Shown piece after piece: positions 46,984 to 60,418 of a stretch of DNA of 64,000 nt. The notes under the pieces are model-generated. The model saw nothing but the letters and a program-made list of their open reading frames with translations, was not told the DNA's origin and made no database searches. The translations under genes were made by a program, and so were the position numbers. Within the stretch, counting starts at the first letter, position 1, and the number at the start of each line of letters is the position of its first letter. The stretch is from NCBI GenBank assembly GCA_047495785.1, contig JBLDXI010000009.1, positions 372,001 through 436,000 on the forward strand. Direction: 5' to 3'. The DNA is from Lepidodermella squamata. Taxonomy: Eukaryota; Gastrotricha.

Positions 46984-49900
46984 TTAGGCCTGAAAAAGAG
47001 AAAATTTTGTTAGAATAAATGATAACATCAACATCTATATGATAAGTACCTGACTGTTATTAACAGGCGTCTCGTTATTTGTGCCGCTATCATCTCTGGA
47101 TTGGGCACCTCTTACGACGAATTCTCGTATAGCAGCAACGGCGTTATTTGGGCTGAGAAAGGCACTGTCCAGTATTCTCAAATTATGCGAATTAGCAGCA
47201 TTAGGTTGAGAAGATGGAGAATCGAATGGGCGATTGGCTGCCAGCAAGTTAAATGCGGACCTCGATGAATTGAACAATGTCTGAGCACTGGAGTTGGCCG
47301 CCATAGCAAGTTGAGATCTGCCATCCATTTGACGCATCAGATGCTCATTGTTAGATAATACAGTAGCTATCGGTACATCAAAGTAGAATCCCCAATTATC
47401 CTCTCGATCAACGTAGTTAGGGATCTGTTCTCCGGAATTGAATGTCGCCAAGGGATTAGATGTGAAATAGCCTCCAATAGCCTGGACGAGATTATGAGCC
47501 GAAAATTTCGTCATTTCGACATTCCCTATCTTAGAGTCTGTTATAGTGACTTCACCCCTTTCAGAGCCTATTATGGTTCTCATCGGCTCGTCAGAGCCAC
47601 CTGTAACCCGGCTCGACATCAGATCTACTCCGTCACGGCCCTGAATTGTAGTGCTTCCACTTTCGGTGGAAATGCCTGAGTCAACGGCTGTCACGGTGCC
47701 CCCAGCTATGATTGAGGTTTGCTGGCCTCCTGCTACATTGGATTTATCCATTGAAATATTATTCGATGCTGTGACATTGAGAGACCGGCCCGAGGTCAAA
47801 TGAGCACCTGAGAGTGTTATATTCTGACCGGATTGAAGACTCGAGTCGGCACTCGGTCCATTAGCCGCTATGACATTGAATGATCGTTCACTGCTCTCCT
47901 GCCATTGACGGCTGTACTCCCACATACCACCAAACCATTTCGTTGTCTGTTGAGTCGTCGTCGTCTTCTCGACATCTTGCATTTTAACGCCACCGGCAGC
48001 TTGAACATTGAAGCCGTCCGCCGCTTTTATATTCGCAGATGTGTTCTGAACTTGATTGCCAGCTCGAACTGCGAAAAATCCATCTGTTTCAACATTAGCA
48101 CCAGCAACTCTTGTTTCCCAAGTGGTTGTAGACGTTTCTCCAAACCAAGTCTTTTCGTCTGTTTTACTGGCTACAGCTTGATAAGAATCAGCCTCCAATC
48201 GGACGTCTCCTTTCGCGGCGTTCACCAAAACATCTCCTCCAGCTTTGACGTTGGTACTTCTGAGAACAATCGATCCATCCTCGCTTTCGATTATAACTCC
48301 CAAATTTCGGGTGACGTTGCGCCTAGTTTCGGTCCCAACACTCTTTTCAACGGCTTCGTATGGTCTACCTCCTCCAGCCTGAACAGAAGTGCTGAGAAGT
48401 GATTGCTCGCTGCCGCCATTCATGCCTTGAATAGAAACATCCCTTTGAGCACTCAGGATTATACCCTTATCACCGGTAAGTTTTGATGCTGTCAAATTCA
48501 CGTTGCCTTGATCGCTTCGAATGCCAACTTGACCATTAGCTGCATCAATCTTCGCTTGATCCAGGCTGACATTGCCTCTTGCATGAATAACGACATCCCC
48601 AGACGCAGAAGCTGCATTCGAGTTGTTATTCATCGTAACGTCACCGCCATTTGACAGGAGAGCCACTCCTTGGAGGCCTGTAACTGAGGCTTGGGACCCG
48701 ATGGTAACGCCACCACTTTTAGCCATAAGAACAGCTTTTCCCGCCTCTGCTGAGACTGAAACGCTGTCGGCAAGATTGACGGCATTGTTTGCAACGAGCC
48801 GAACATCTCCAGTTGTGGCAGAAATATTGGCCTGAACGTCAACTGAGTTGGCGTAAATCCCAATACCATGTTTCATTTGTAGCAGCCGGTCAATGATAAC
48901 GGTCTGGTTCGGAATCTCCAAGTTTAACGCTTGTGTCACCTGCAGCTTCGAATAGCCGTTGGTTCGATAGAGAATGGCTTCAAGATTTTCAAGATTTTTC
49001 TCAGCTCTGATGTCCAACTTTCCGAAAACCTGATCAGCTACAGTATCAAGATTAACAGTATCCGCGTGAACCTGGGCATGAGCAACATTCATCGAACCGC
49101 CCAGGGTTGCTGTAGATGAACCTTGGACTTTCAAATAATCAGCGGTTACCCCTCGAGCGGAAGAAACGTCGCCTTGAATGAAAATTCTCTCAGCCTTGGA
49201 ATCGGATACCGATGCTTGACCTTGAGCCGTCGCAGCAATTTCACGAGTAGCGGACGAGTCTGAGATGAAGGCATTTCCAGAAGAACTGCTGGCGATAATA
49301 CCCGCAGCTTGATTAATCCCTGCCACCCTGGCGCCAGACGCGCCCGATGCGCTCACTGTGGCAGATGACGATGAGTTTGTGATGGAAGCAAAGCCTTTCT
49401 GTGAAATAGCTTCAATTTGCCCACCTTGCTGACGCGTGATGAAGACATTATTGTCAGCAACTGCTTTCAAGCTTTGAGAAGCATCGTTATCGTGGGCAAC
49501 AACTGAGGCCCCCTGCAGCTGAATGTTGCTGGCTTCCAGCCCATGAACATGAAGGTCTGTCTTAGCCGACGCGGAGATGAAATCAGCTTTTGAATCGAAA
49601 ACATTGGCACTGCCGGAATCAGCAGTAACAAGCAGCTTGGATTTCGCAAATGAATCTGATACAAGTGCATTGCCGTTATTTTGAACAATCGCTCTGAAAT
49701 CGCCATAGGCCATGATATTTCGAGCAACAAGATTGTCAGCTGCAAGACGGACATTATCTGCCGCCATTATCTGGCCCGTTGTCTCCAAATATCGAGCACT
49801 TACTATGACATCCATAGCGGCCAGAATTCTGCCATGATTCGTGAAAGAACCTCCAACGTAATCCGCCATGTAAGATCCTGCTGCCAGGACCATGCCGTCA

Positions 49901-52900
49901 TTATGTCCATAGAAGCCACGATCAGTAACACTGAATCCAACTCGAAGCCCTTCGTTCATGGAAAAGATTGACGTTTCGTTGAGTGACGGCAGGAGGTAGT
50001 TTCCAGCCAATAAGTACGCAGCCTTTCCAATATCAACCGCGTCGATTTCATACCCGGTCGGTACCTGCTCCAGGTAAGAGTTATTGAGTACAACGCCTTG
50101 GTGGATTTCCCGCACTCCAGCATCGAAAATTGTGTAAGCTGACACGCAATCCACGACAATTCCAATTATATCGGTCAGCTGAATAGGCATGTCTACGATG
50201 CCATTTTCCCGAATCTGCTGAACCATAGCTTTGATCTTGACAACCAGAGTGAAGAAAGTTTTGAATAACCCAAGCAACATTAGACCAGCCTGAGCAATCA
50301 TGACAGCGGCTCGAGCTTGCGGTGGCAGAATTTGTTGTAGGGTGGTCAACAAACAGTTCACAATATGAACTGGATTTTTGAGGAGCTCTTTGGTCGGAAG
50401 AGTAGGCAAGGCTGCGTGTAGTAGCTCAATCTTGATGATAGCTCTTATGAATCGCGAAAAAGACAAGGTCACGCCGACAAGCAGAAGCGAGATGATTCCG
50501 CTTATGTTCAACAAAGGTGCGTGAATTACACCCAGGTTGACGAAGCACAGACAGGTGACGGAAAAGGTATTCCATGCGAAAATTGCTCCGACGTTGACAG
50601 CTATCACCTGAATCGCCATTTGTATGTTGGCAGATCTTGCCGCGGCAAGAAGATTAGCGAACACCCATGCGTTAACATTAAGCGATCGGCTAGCTTCGAT
50701 GTCCTTTGTCACGGCGAAAATTACAATCTTCGCTTTCACAACTAGGTCCTTGCAGTGAACCTTTCCGCGGATGATGATCATTGGAAAAACAGTCAGCATT
50801 TCCTTGAGGTTTTTACCAAACTGCTTCAATTTGCTCTCTTCTTCTGCAGAGAACTTGTCTGGAGGTTTCTCTCCGTCGCCTGGAGTTTTGACTGGGGCTT
50901 TCTTTCGTTCCAACTTTCCAGCTTTTAAAATTAGGCCCTTCTGACAGTCAATAGCACCTTTCTTGGTTACCTTCAGGGACTTAATCGCATGAACCGACAA
51001 GCTTTGGCAGTTGATATTGCCAGAAATCTTGAACTTTAGTGTAACAACGGCGACGTCACATTCCGCGCATTCAATCAGCCCTTTGATGACCGTTTTGCCA
51101 TCGTCGCACATAAGCATCAAGTTCTTGGTGGCGTCAACAGATATGACGTAGCCATGTAGTTCCAAGCTCTCCATTCCAGCGATAAAAATACTTTGCTTCG
51201 GAGGTTTTTTGGCCAGTGCGGCCTTTTCCATGGCAAGTTTGCTGAGATTCGGCATGAAAGTTTGCACAAATGGGTCTCCGAAAAACGCAGACGCCGCATA
51301 CATAGCAAATTTCTTGCTTTTCTTCAGCTTGGGTTTCTCACATGCAGGGCTCTGGTCTTTTTCGTTATGAGTTGATTCTTTAGAATCACATGATATTGGA
51401 GAGCCAAGTATCAGTCTAGACGTTTCACTGCATAACATGGTTTTGCAGATGATATTGCCGCTTGGTAAAGAAACTGATCCATGGCACTCAAACCGGCCGG
51501 ATTTCATCTTCAAGGTTCCATTGAAACTTGCAAAAGCTCCTTGTTCGACAAATAGAATACTCAGTTCATTGAAAAGAGGAGCTGAGTGGAATAAGGCATG
51601 AAGGCCCTGGCTCAAGCGCAGTTCGGTCACATCCCAAATCACGACTTTTTGAGCTTCGATCGTGTTGACGCTCATTGAAAGACTAGCGACATTTTCCAGA
51701 ACAAGCTCGTGCACAATAAGGCTGCCTGATCCGACAAGACTAATCGACGTATTCGGGGAGGCCGCCAGAATTTTCAGCTGGCCAATAACAACATTGCCGT
51801 TAAAGGCGATCTCCGCAGGTCGCTCTTCATTTGTTCCTCCTAGCACCCCCATTTCGCATTTTCCAAGGAAAACGTCCTTGGTGAACTTCAAGCTAGAACC
51901 AGTCACAAATCGTGCGACTCCCTGTTTGCCCAAGTCAATTGGACAAGATGTGATCAGCTCGCCATCTTTGCATCCGAGTTGAGCAAAAATTAGCAGTGGC
52001 TGCAATTCTTGTCCGAGTTTGATATTCAGCTTCAACCGCGATGAATTGTACGCTTTCACAATTAATCCACGGCTTGATTCCATTGTGCCGCTCACCTTCG
52101 TGTCGCCATGATCATATAGCTCAACGTAAATGCTGTCGGATTTGCTCGTCAGACGGCCGTAGTAGTTGTCCAGCCTTCTGGCTATCACCCGGATCGGGCC
52201 GTCTGATTCGAAATTGCCATCATTAATCACAGTTGCCGCGCAACCGACTGTCAAAGAGCTATGGCCGAGCAAACTTGCGGATTTGAAAAATTCTAGATCT
52301 TCTTTAGCTGCGATGATGAGGTTGTCGGCAGTGAGCCGGCCACTGTTTTTAATCGAGGATCCGCCGCGAATCATTAGGTTTGTTGCCTCGACCCGAGATC
52401 TATTCTTTAGTTCAAGCCCCTTCACAGCACTGATTTCCAGCTGGTCACCAAAGATAGAAGCGTCTTTTTCAAGAGCGAAAGTTCCTGAACATTTCAGCGA
52501 ACTCATCTTCGCCAATCTCATAGTGCATGAAGGATGCAGAGAGATCGCCTCGCCAACATGGAAAACCAGAGACTTGGCTTCCCCGGTAGTGGCGATGGAT
52601 CCTTTTTGATCCCAGTGACCTTCGACTAGCAGGCGAAAGTTCGTTTCCCCTGGCTCAAGGCTGAGAATACTACCCGGTTCTGATTTTAACTCACGGCAAG
52701 ACAGTATAAATAACTTTGTTGAAGAATTAGGACGAGGTGATAGATGAACACGGCTTCCTTTTAAAAGCCGCAGGCAAGAATTTGGAGCGGTAAGTGCATC
52801 CGTAAATTTGGCTTCATTCGATTGAATAATCAACTCAGAATAGCCCGAAGCCTGGGAATTTTTGATAATGGCAGCAGTGAAGGGTCCGTTTAAATGAATC

Positions 52901-54105
52901 GGGCTGCTAAAAGTTAATGCAGCGCCGCTTTTCGCCCGAACCGTCATCTGCTTAGCAGTAACTTTGGCGTTGTACGCAACTCGAACGGCAGATGTTTCAT
53001 AATCGAACTTTTCAACGTTGAAACTACCATCAACGACAGAATCTTCCTCTGATTTAGTAGCCAGCTTCAAGCTGCCATCAGGGCAGATGAATCCAGCAGT
53101 CGAATCTTGCACGAATTGACTGGTTGAAATACTCAACAGGCCAGCCCATTTGAAAACCGATGACCGATTGTGAAAGACGTTCCTTACAGCTAAGGATCCT
53201 CCAAGTCGTATTGATAAATTAGCAGATGGCTCAATGACGAAATCGTTTGCGCTAAAATTATCGATCCTATCCCATAAAAGCTTCCCGGCAAGAGTTGCAC
53301 GACCGACTACAACGCCGGTAACATTACCAGACGACCAGTCGCTCCCAGGACGCAGGTCAAGATTTCCTTCAATGTTCAGATTTGCTGTCATCCCTTTAGC
53401 GGCATTTGGCTGTCTAGTTATGCTACCTGATTTTGACAAGATGAAATGTTGGCATTTTTTCACAACGAATTCCTCGCCGACAGCAATAACGCCGTCAATA
53501 TTCAAATCTTCAACACTTTCGAGTGAGGCTTTTTGGCATGAGATGCGCCCACCCTCAGAGATCTTTATCGATTCAGCCGATCCTATGACAAGTCCGGCAC
53601 AAGTTACAGCAGAATTCTTGAGAAGATGTGTAGGTCCTTCGCTTGAGATTAGATTTAATTTGTTAACAGCGCATGACGATACTTTTAAGGAGGGCGCTGA
53701 GACGGCGAGTCGACTCGAAGGTTCGTTCACAGCAGTTATATGTAAAATTAGAGGAGCCATCTTTGAGCATTCAATTAATAAGTTTAAAGGCGAGGCGCTT
53801 TTCGATTGTAAACACATTTGAACGGTATTCCCGTGTTTGTTTGCTGACCACGCTGCTTTACCCAGTAGTTCCAGCGATGAGTTTGCATAATGTAGTCCGC
53901 TGATAATCTGGCCATTTGCCGCATCGTCCAAATCTACATTGAACTCGGCGTCAATAGGAAAACCAAGTTGTTGCAGCTGAGAAAAGACGAGTTGCCGAGA
54001 GAAGTCGATCGATGCTCTTGAGGCAGATTTTTCGGCTGAATTTGGATTCGGTTCAAAGTTTGGTTTAGGAGGTGGCTTCGGGGGCCCATCTGATTTAGTA
54101 GCCAT
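46984..54105 (-). CDS. Giant filamentous-haemagglutinin-like beta-solenoid protein, nearly intronless
   Basis: One 7,056 nt open exon (54105-47050) encodes 2,352 residues. A GTACTT donor at 47049 and a strong CTCTTTTTCAG acceptor at 46990 would splice it to a last codon (Ala) and stop at 46984; read through, it stops at 47035. The N-terminus is Pro-rich (PPKPPPKPNFEPNPN) with no signal peptide. Residues about 80-900 are weak beta-helix repeats; about 905-1100 have two Lys-rich linkers; about 1180-1290 are strongly hydrophobic and could cross or coat a membrane; about 1440-2230 are clear haemagglutinin-type repeats (GDVRLVANNAVNLADS, GDVVIHARGNVSLDQAKI, GDVLVNAAKGDVRLEADS, then ANIKAADGFNVQAAGG), as in bacterial FhaB/CdiA-type exoproteins. 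The TPS secretion domain and any C-terminal effector domain are absent. Base composition is like its neighbours. I infer old horizontal transfer; a lineage-specific animal origin is possible. Function unknown. Confidence 0.85.
46990..47049 (-). other. Putative 60 bp spliceosomal intron at the 3' end of the haemagglutinin-like gene
   Basis: On the minus strand GTACTTATC at 47049 and a pyrimidine-rich TTTTCTCTTTTTCAG ending at 46990 bound 60 bp. Splicing replaces the last four residues by one Ala and a stop. The acceptor is among the best in the window, but the exon it creates is only one codon before the stop, so use needs RNA evidence. Confidence 0.5.
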
Positions 54106-55007
54106 GACGTTTTTCAGCTTTGCTCTTGTAAATAATGGTTCTACAGAAGTAGGAATTTTATCTGTAATGACTCTGTAGATATCACGGCTGATGAGATTTC
54201 AAATGCATGATGATGAGTTATAGTTGAGAAATAATATGTGTCATCAAATTGCCAGCTGTGATGTGGGGGTACATATATAATGGTATGAATCAGTGCCTGG
54301 CTTATGACTGCTGTAGTTTTTTCATCGGTGTGTGTTGTTTGTTTCAGGTACTGCTGAGGCCGTGTGCTGCAATTCAAAAACATGTCCTTTTGCAAGGGCA
54401 ATGCATAGCATTATACAAAGTATATTGATGTTTGCCACGACCGCACCAACCAGGCTTATATGTATATCTGAGACGGAAAAAAGCACGTGAATAAAGTGCG
54501 TTATAAATGGCGGTGTTTCTCGATGAATCACCAAGACTTGGAACTTTGCCGCATTTTCGGGTGTTAGCCGCTCTCCATTATCTCAGTCTGATAGCGATAA
54601 GAGACGTGATTGAAAAAAAGATAAATTGAAAATTGATTCACATGCGATTCAGATTTCACTAATTCATGTTATTTATTTATCGTCGAGCTAGTTCCATTAC
54701 GCACTCCAGTCACTCTGTTGTTATATTTGGCGCGCTGGCAGGAAATTGTAGAAATGTAATTCGAATCAGAGCAAGTGCATTTCATGGCTATTTACTGGAG
54801 AGTTTAAACGAAATGCGAATTTAGGCTAAATAAGACTTCCGCCCCGAACTGTCAGCTGTGCATGAATAAATCGACCCTAATTCGGTAAACGACGCGATTT
54901 TGCCATGCGCTGTCAAATCTCAGTTGGATATAGTCAAATTGAGTTGGGCGGGCAGCTTTGTCTACCATTTCTGGAATTTAGAGCTGCGTTGGTGCGATAA
55001 GGAAAAT
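54106..55007. other. Divergent intergenic region before EGF gene B
   Basis: About 900 bp, AT-rich, without a gene; it would hold the promoters of the giant gene and gene B. Confidence 0.45.
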
Positions 55008-56391
55008 ATGCGATTCGCATTGCTAAGCTTTCTGCTATTTGTCAACATTCGTTCGGGTAAAGTTCAAAATGAAGTTGAACAATTGAATTTTAGTTTCACA
55101 CGTCATAGGAATACACGCTGCTTGCCCATCGCTGGACTACGAGGACGACGAAGTGGGAGAAGTGTGGTGGCGCAGTCCTGTTACCGGTTGGAAGCTGGTC
55201 GACAATGATAGAGACTTTTTCGCCGGTCAAAGCGGCCGCATCATCTGCGCGGACGGCCGCGGGAAAGAAGCTAGGTGCACCATCGCGTGGTCCGGCATGA
55301 GTTGGACTCCAGACGATATCACAACTTTCAAATGCTGCGATGGAGGTTAGCCCTATATAATCTGACTATAATCACACAATTAATATTATTTTTTTGCATG
55401 AAGTAAAATGCAGCAACGGAGGAGATTGTTGGCGCGGTATTTGTCGCTGCAAGTTCGGTTGGAGTGGTCCGAAATGCAAAAACTGTACGCTTACATTATC
55501 TTAATTGCCCACGTGATTACCATTCCTAACTCTGTTTCCACCGATGCTCAAACCTCAAACCTGAAAAATTACTTCAAAAAACCTTAATTTCAAAGTGGCA
55601 TTATAATAACGTGTTTGGTATGTCTTTTTTAGTTACCTGCTCTAGCGAATGCCTCAATGGCGGGAAATGTATCGCTCCGAAAACCTGCGAATGTCTCAAA
55701 GGGCAATGGGAAGGCCCATTTTGCAATAAGGGTAATTCGATTGTTTTCATGATTGACTAATCGATGACTATTATATTCGACCATTTGGCGCAGCTATTTG
55801 TATACCCGAGTGCCTGAAAGGTTCGTGTACTGCACCCGGAACCTGCACATGTGACCCCGGTTGGACGGGCGCAACATGTGAAACTCGTGAGTTGACTTTA
55901 TTTATTGCTTGCTTCAATTTTTTTAAGCTAATCAACTGAAATAGCGATATGTTCTCCGCAATGCGATAATGGTGGCCTTTGCACAAGTCCGGACGTTTGC
56001 GAGTGTCAGCGTCAAGAAAATGTTGCTCATTATGAAGGTCCTCTTTGCGAGAAACGTGAGTCCAATTTCCTAAAGAATCAATCAAAATTGCCTTGCTTGG
56101 TAATTTTCAGGGGTCTGCACCCCAGCCTGTGGCAATGACTCGTATTGCGACTCAAATTTCAAATGCAGTTGCTCGCAAGATTCATACGCTCCGTGCCAAA
56201 AAGGTTACATTAAAATTGTCATATTGAAAGTTTCCTATTTCTTAAAATATTTAGAAAGACGAGATGAAGGCGACGCTGACGTGACGAATTCTAGTCCAAC
56301 ATCAATAATAAGCAAAAATCAAAACATCTCAGACGCGCCGAGTAAAATTTACTCATCCTATTTCAATATAATCGATCTGAAATATAAGTAA
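55008..56391 (+). CDS. Small secreted EGF protein, gene B
   Basis: Eight exons (55008-55056, 55109-55345, 55404-55484, 55633-55731, 55794-55886, 55945-56055, 56111-56203, 56255-56391) give 299 residues. A signal peptide ([16 protein letters not shown]) is split by an intron and followed by the cluster's cysteine module ([17 protein letters not shown] ... ICADGR ... [10 protein letters not shown]), five EGF-like repeats of one exon each, and a short charged, unstructured C-terminus. It lacks the SEA domains and hydrophobic tail of genes A and C, so it is predicted soluble. It is either a shortened copy or a secreted paralogue; the last exon is open and ends in a normal stop, so decay is not evident. 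Confidence 0.82.
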
Positions 56392-56820
56392 ATGTTGTAG
56401 GCTTCACGACTTTGTCACAATCAGCGCCGATTATCGATTCGCCAAGATATCTATGGTTCCTCTTGGTGGCCGTTGCAACAAGGGCCGATCTACTTCATTT
56501 TCCGAAATCTTCCTCCATCTGACTTTTATTATGACATGAAAACCTGTTGTGCAAAATTATGCCACAGTCTAAAAAGTAAAAGCCATTTCCGTGTGAAGAT
56601 TGAGATAAAACGTTAAGCAAGCTGGAGTCGATAAAAAACTCAAAATCTTGCATCATCAAAAGTAAGAGGCTTCAAGCAAGAAAGAATCTAATTTAATTGA
56701 ACGCAAGAGAGTTGGGTGTGGCGCCGCAACTACCAATTATTTACTTATCAATTCAAACATTCGAGAAAGATTTTCGTCGCGGGGTTATTGCAGCATTTTT
56801 TTACCTTTTGCGGCGATAGA
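56392..56820. other. Intergenic stretch between EGF genes B and C
   Basis: 429 bp with no gene or SEA remnant of gene B. Confidence 0.45.
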
Positions 56821-59800
56821 ATGATTGCACCAATGAACTACGGCTCACTACTAATTTTAGCGATCGCACTTTTACCAGGTAACAATCTCAGCTGGTTGAA
56901 GTTGAATTGAACAGTATAACAGCGAAACTTTTTGTAAGATATTAGCGATAGCTGCAGTGTACTTGATTGGCAAAATGACCAGGTCGGAGTGATATGGTGG
57001 AAATCTCCAGTTACAAGTTACGCGCTTGTCGATAATAGCAATGCATGGAAATACACGCAAACCGCAAAAATAGTGTGTGAAGATGGGCGCTACAAAGAAT
57101 CTTACTGTGGTTGGTCAGACTGGGATGATACCTCCATAACAACATTCAAATGCTGCAACGCAGGTATTTTCATAATTCAAACGCCTATAATTAGTTAGGT
57201 TGCATCAGCTATGTCTCTGTTTTAAGGAATCAACTGCGGGCAATACGGCACCTGCTGGAGAGGCATCTGTAAATGCCAAGCTGGATGGAGCGGCGCGACG
57301 TGCGATCAAGGTATTAGCGGACGAATTATTTGACAATTACTCAATTAGTATCAAGCACAATCATTTTTAAAATTGGCAATTGATTTATTCTGCTACTTCA
57401 GTCAGCTGCACTCCGAATTGTCAAAATGGAGGTAAATGCAATGTGCCCGATAAGTGTTCCTGTAGCAGTAATTATACTGGTCTTTCTTGCGAAACACGTA
57501 AGGCTTATAGAAAACAGCTGAGTAGGAAGTGTACATTTGAATGCATTAATGCAGCTATATGCAATCCGCCTTGCGTCAACGGAGTTTGTTCTAGGCCTGA
57601 TGCCCCCTGTACCTGCGATTCAAAGAACGGGCGAGCGCAATGGTCAGGGCAAACTTGCAATACGCGTAAATTTCAGCTTACCATGGACCATGCATTTGAA
57701 GAAAAATTTGAATTTTTTTATCGACTGCAGCAATTTGCAACTCACCTTGCCAAAATGGAGGTCAGTGCGTCGGACCCGACAAGTGCTCGTGCAGTGCTGG
57801 CTGGACGGGATCTTTTTGCGAAACAGGTATGTAGATCGAAGCACATTTTTAGCATAAGCATTTTAGCCTAAATGCAATCACCCAGCCGTATGCGAACTTG
57901 GCTGCATCAATGGGGATTGCCTGTCTCCTAACAACTGTACATGCAACACGGTGCAGCAACCACCTGGCTGGACTGGTGTCGCCTGTGATGAACGTAAGTT
58001 GGCAACAATGATTGTCACAATATTTTTAAATGATTTCGTTCAGCGATTTGCTTGCAATCTTGCGTCAACGGTGTTTGTTCTTCGCCGGGTACCTGTAGCT
58101 GCAATGCTGTGGGTGGACAAGCGCAGTGGTTAGGCGACACTTGTGAAACGCGTAAGTTTCACATTGGAGTGAAACAGGTGAAGAATTTATCATTATCACA
58201 GCTATTTGTTCTCCTTCCTGTCAAAATGGCGGGCAGTGCGTCGCACCCGACACGTGCTCATGCAGTAGCGGCTGGACTGGATCTTCTTGCGAAACAGGTC
58301 AGCTGATAATGAAGCTCATAGGAAGAAATTGAAACTCTGAATGCATTCATTCAGCCATATGCGAACCTGCTTGCGTTCATGGTACGTGTGATTCGCCTAA
58401 CAATTGCACCTGCGAAACTCCGGGTTGGAGCGGTGCCGCCTGTGACACACGTAAGTCTCAGATTAGTTAGGTCATCATTCACTCAGCACTTTCTTCCAGC
58501 GATATGTGCGCCAGATTGCAAGAATGGCGGCAATTGTACCCAGCCAAACGAATGTACTTGCCCGAAAATTGCTAATATTTCAAACTGGGAAGGAGAGCTG
58601 TGTGAAATTCGTAAGTCTGAGGTCTTAGTTACTAGTACTTCAACTAATGGCTTCTGGTATAGCCGTCTGCGACCCACCTTGTTTGAACGGGGGATCTTGC
58701 GAAGCCAACTTTAAATGCAAATGCCCTTCAAATTTGCAAGGAGCAGTTTGCAATATTCGTGAGTTGATGGCGATAGGTTATATATTCCTCAAATTGAATA
58801 AATTTTTTAGCGCTAATACCGGACATGGCGAGTTCGAGCAATGTACAGCCTCAAGTGAACTCTTATCGTGAGCCATCATCCTACTTTTTTATCAAGCTTC
58901 GAAATTTCTGCTCGGATTGTCGCAGGTATATCGGGGCAGCTGAAAGTTTCAAGTGACATCACTCTGATTCCGGACTCTCTCAGCAACACTACTCTGAAAA
59001 TTGTCGACCAATCAACTTGGGATAATGATTTGAATTTTACTAATACAACCACATTTAAACGTGCGGTTCTTCTATACCAGCGATTGGTAAAAGTTAAAAT
59101 GAAAATTGGAATTGAACTCTAAATGTATTTTTTGCAGATTACAAAAGTCCTGTCCTTCGCCGGGTATGGTGTGGGGACAATTTCTATAACTCGTTTCGAG
59201 CCAAGCACCGTTGCAAGCTATGACGCTGAATTCTTTTCTTGGAACACTTCGTTGTCAAGTGCCGACATCTCCTCGGCCTTGTTATCTGCGGCTACTGTCA
59301 TGTCATCCGGCGAGGACGTGAGTGGCTTCACAGAAAACCTGATCTTAGAATCGGTTAACGCAACCGACATGACGAGAGGCGGCGTGAAAGCTGTCGGTGC
59401 CCTTCCTCCTGGTTCGCAATATTCTGTAGCCCAAACCACGCTATCAGGGATTTTCAGAGTCGACGATAATGTTTCCCTTGACAACATGACCGTTGTATCA
59501 AGCTCTAGCTGGCCGAACGATCTCAACGATCCAAATAGCGAACTGTTCAAAAGATTGGTTAAAATATTTCAGCCAATCGTAAGCTTTCATGCATTGCGCG
59601 AAATCCGTAAAACTCTGATCAACATTTTTCAGATTGAAGCAATTTACCGAGAAGCTGGTTACACCGATTTCACGGTCAAAATAACTGGATTTCGACCTGG
59701 GTCAATAATAGCAGATTATGCGGTAGCGCTTCGAAGTCTAACCCAGCTGACAGAGGATGAAATTGAGAAGAAGGTAGAAGCAGCGCGATCGGTCCTAGAG

Positions 59801-60055
59801 CGAAAGAACGCTTTGCCTAACGGTGAGCAAGTATCACCCGCAACAATTTCCGCAGCGAACATACTAGCCGTAAGAACGAATATAGCAGCGCTGAAGGTTC
59901 CTATTCCTGCTTCGGAAAATGGACCGAATAATGACGGCAAATCGAATAACGGTGATAAACCACAGGGCACGAAAGAAAACACGAGCAACGGGTCGCCGGA
60001 GTCGCATTTTGCTTATGGTTTCATTCTTTTCATTGTAGTTTTCTGTCTCTGGTAG
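56821..60055 (+). CDS. EGF/SEA cell-surface protein, gene C
   Basis: Sixteen exons (56821-56878, 56939-57163, 57227-57310, 57402-57497, 57555-57665, 57731-57826, 57886-57993, 58044-58151, 58202-58297, 58355-58450, 58500-58610, 58663-58758, 58811-58867, 58926-59086, 59138-59578, 59633-60055) give 788 residues. Order: signal peptide; cysteine module (VGVIWWKSPVTSYALVDN ... KIVCEDGR ... ITTFKCCNAG); ten single-exon EGF repeats; two SEA domains, the second with FRPGSIIADYAVALRSLTQL, identical to gene A; an Asn/Gly-rich stalk; and a C-terminal hydrophobic tail (FILFIVVFCLW) directly at the stop, the form of a GPI-anchor signal. The first SEA has FEPSTVASY, so its cleavage site is lost. Exons 5-7 and 8-10 are a tandem duplication of a three-EGF block. 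Confidence 0.88.
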
Positions 60056-60418
60056 CTAAATCTCCTCCGCCTGAAAAATCTGTCCGCTTTGTTTTCAGCC
60101 AGGCGGGATTCATTTATATTTGTTCACTACTAACGATGTGCAAAAATAAATGCGAATTTTTGAAAAAAATTTGCGAGGTGTCTGCAAACATGGAAATCGC
60201 GAAGAACAGGTAACGATAAGTAAACAAATAAAGTCACCTGATGGGTAAAGGAAAACAATTAGTATTTATGAGTCACTGAGTGAGGTAAAATGCACTCGTG
60301 GTCATGCCAAAATAAGGTCATAACAAAAAAATGGCCCAAGTCATAACTAAGCAATAGGTTCTAAAAATAATGTGATGACGGCTAAATTCCAAGGTGACCT
60401 AATATAGCACTATCGGTT
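60056..60418. other. Intergenic stretch between EGF genes C and D
   Basis: 363 bp, AT-rich with AATAAA signals near 60145 and 60226; no gene. Confidence 0.45.

Noticed and set aside
47494-53903. Plus-strand ORFs opposite the giant haemagglutinin-like gene
   Set aside because: Short, overlapping several frames, and explained as shadows of one continuous 7 kb frame.
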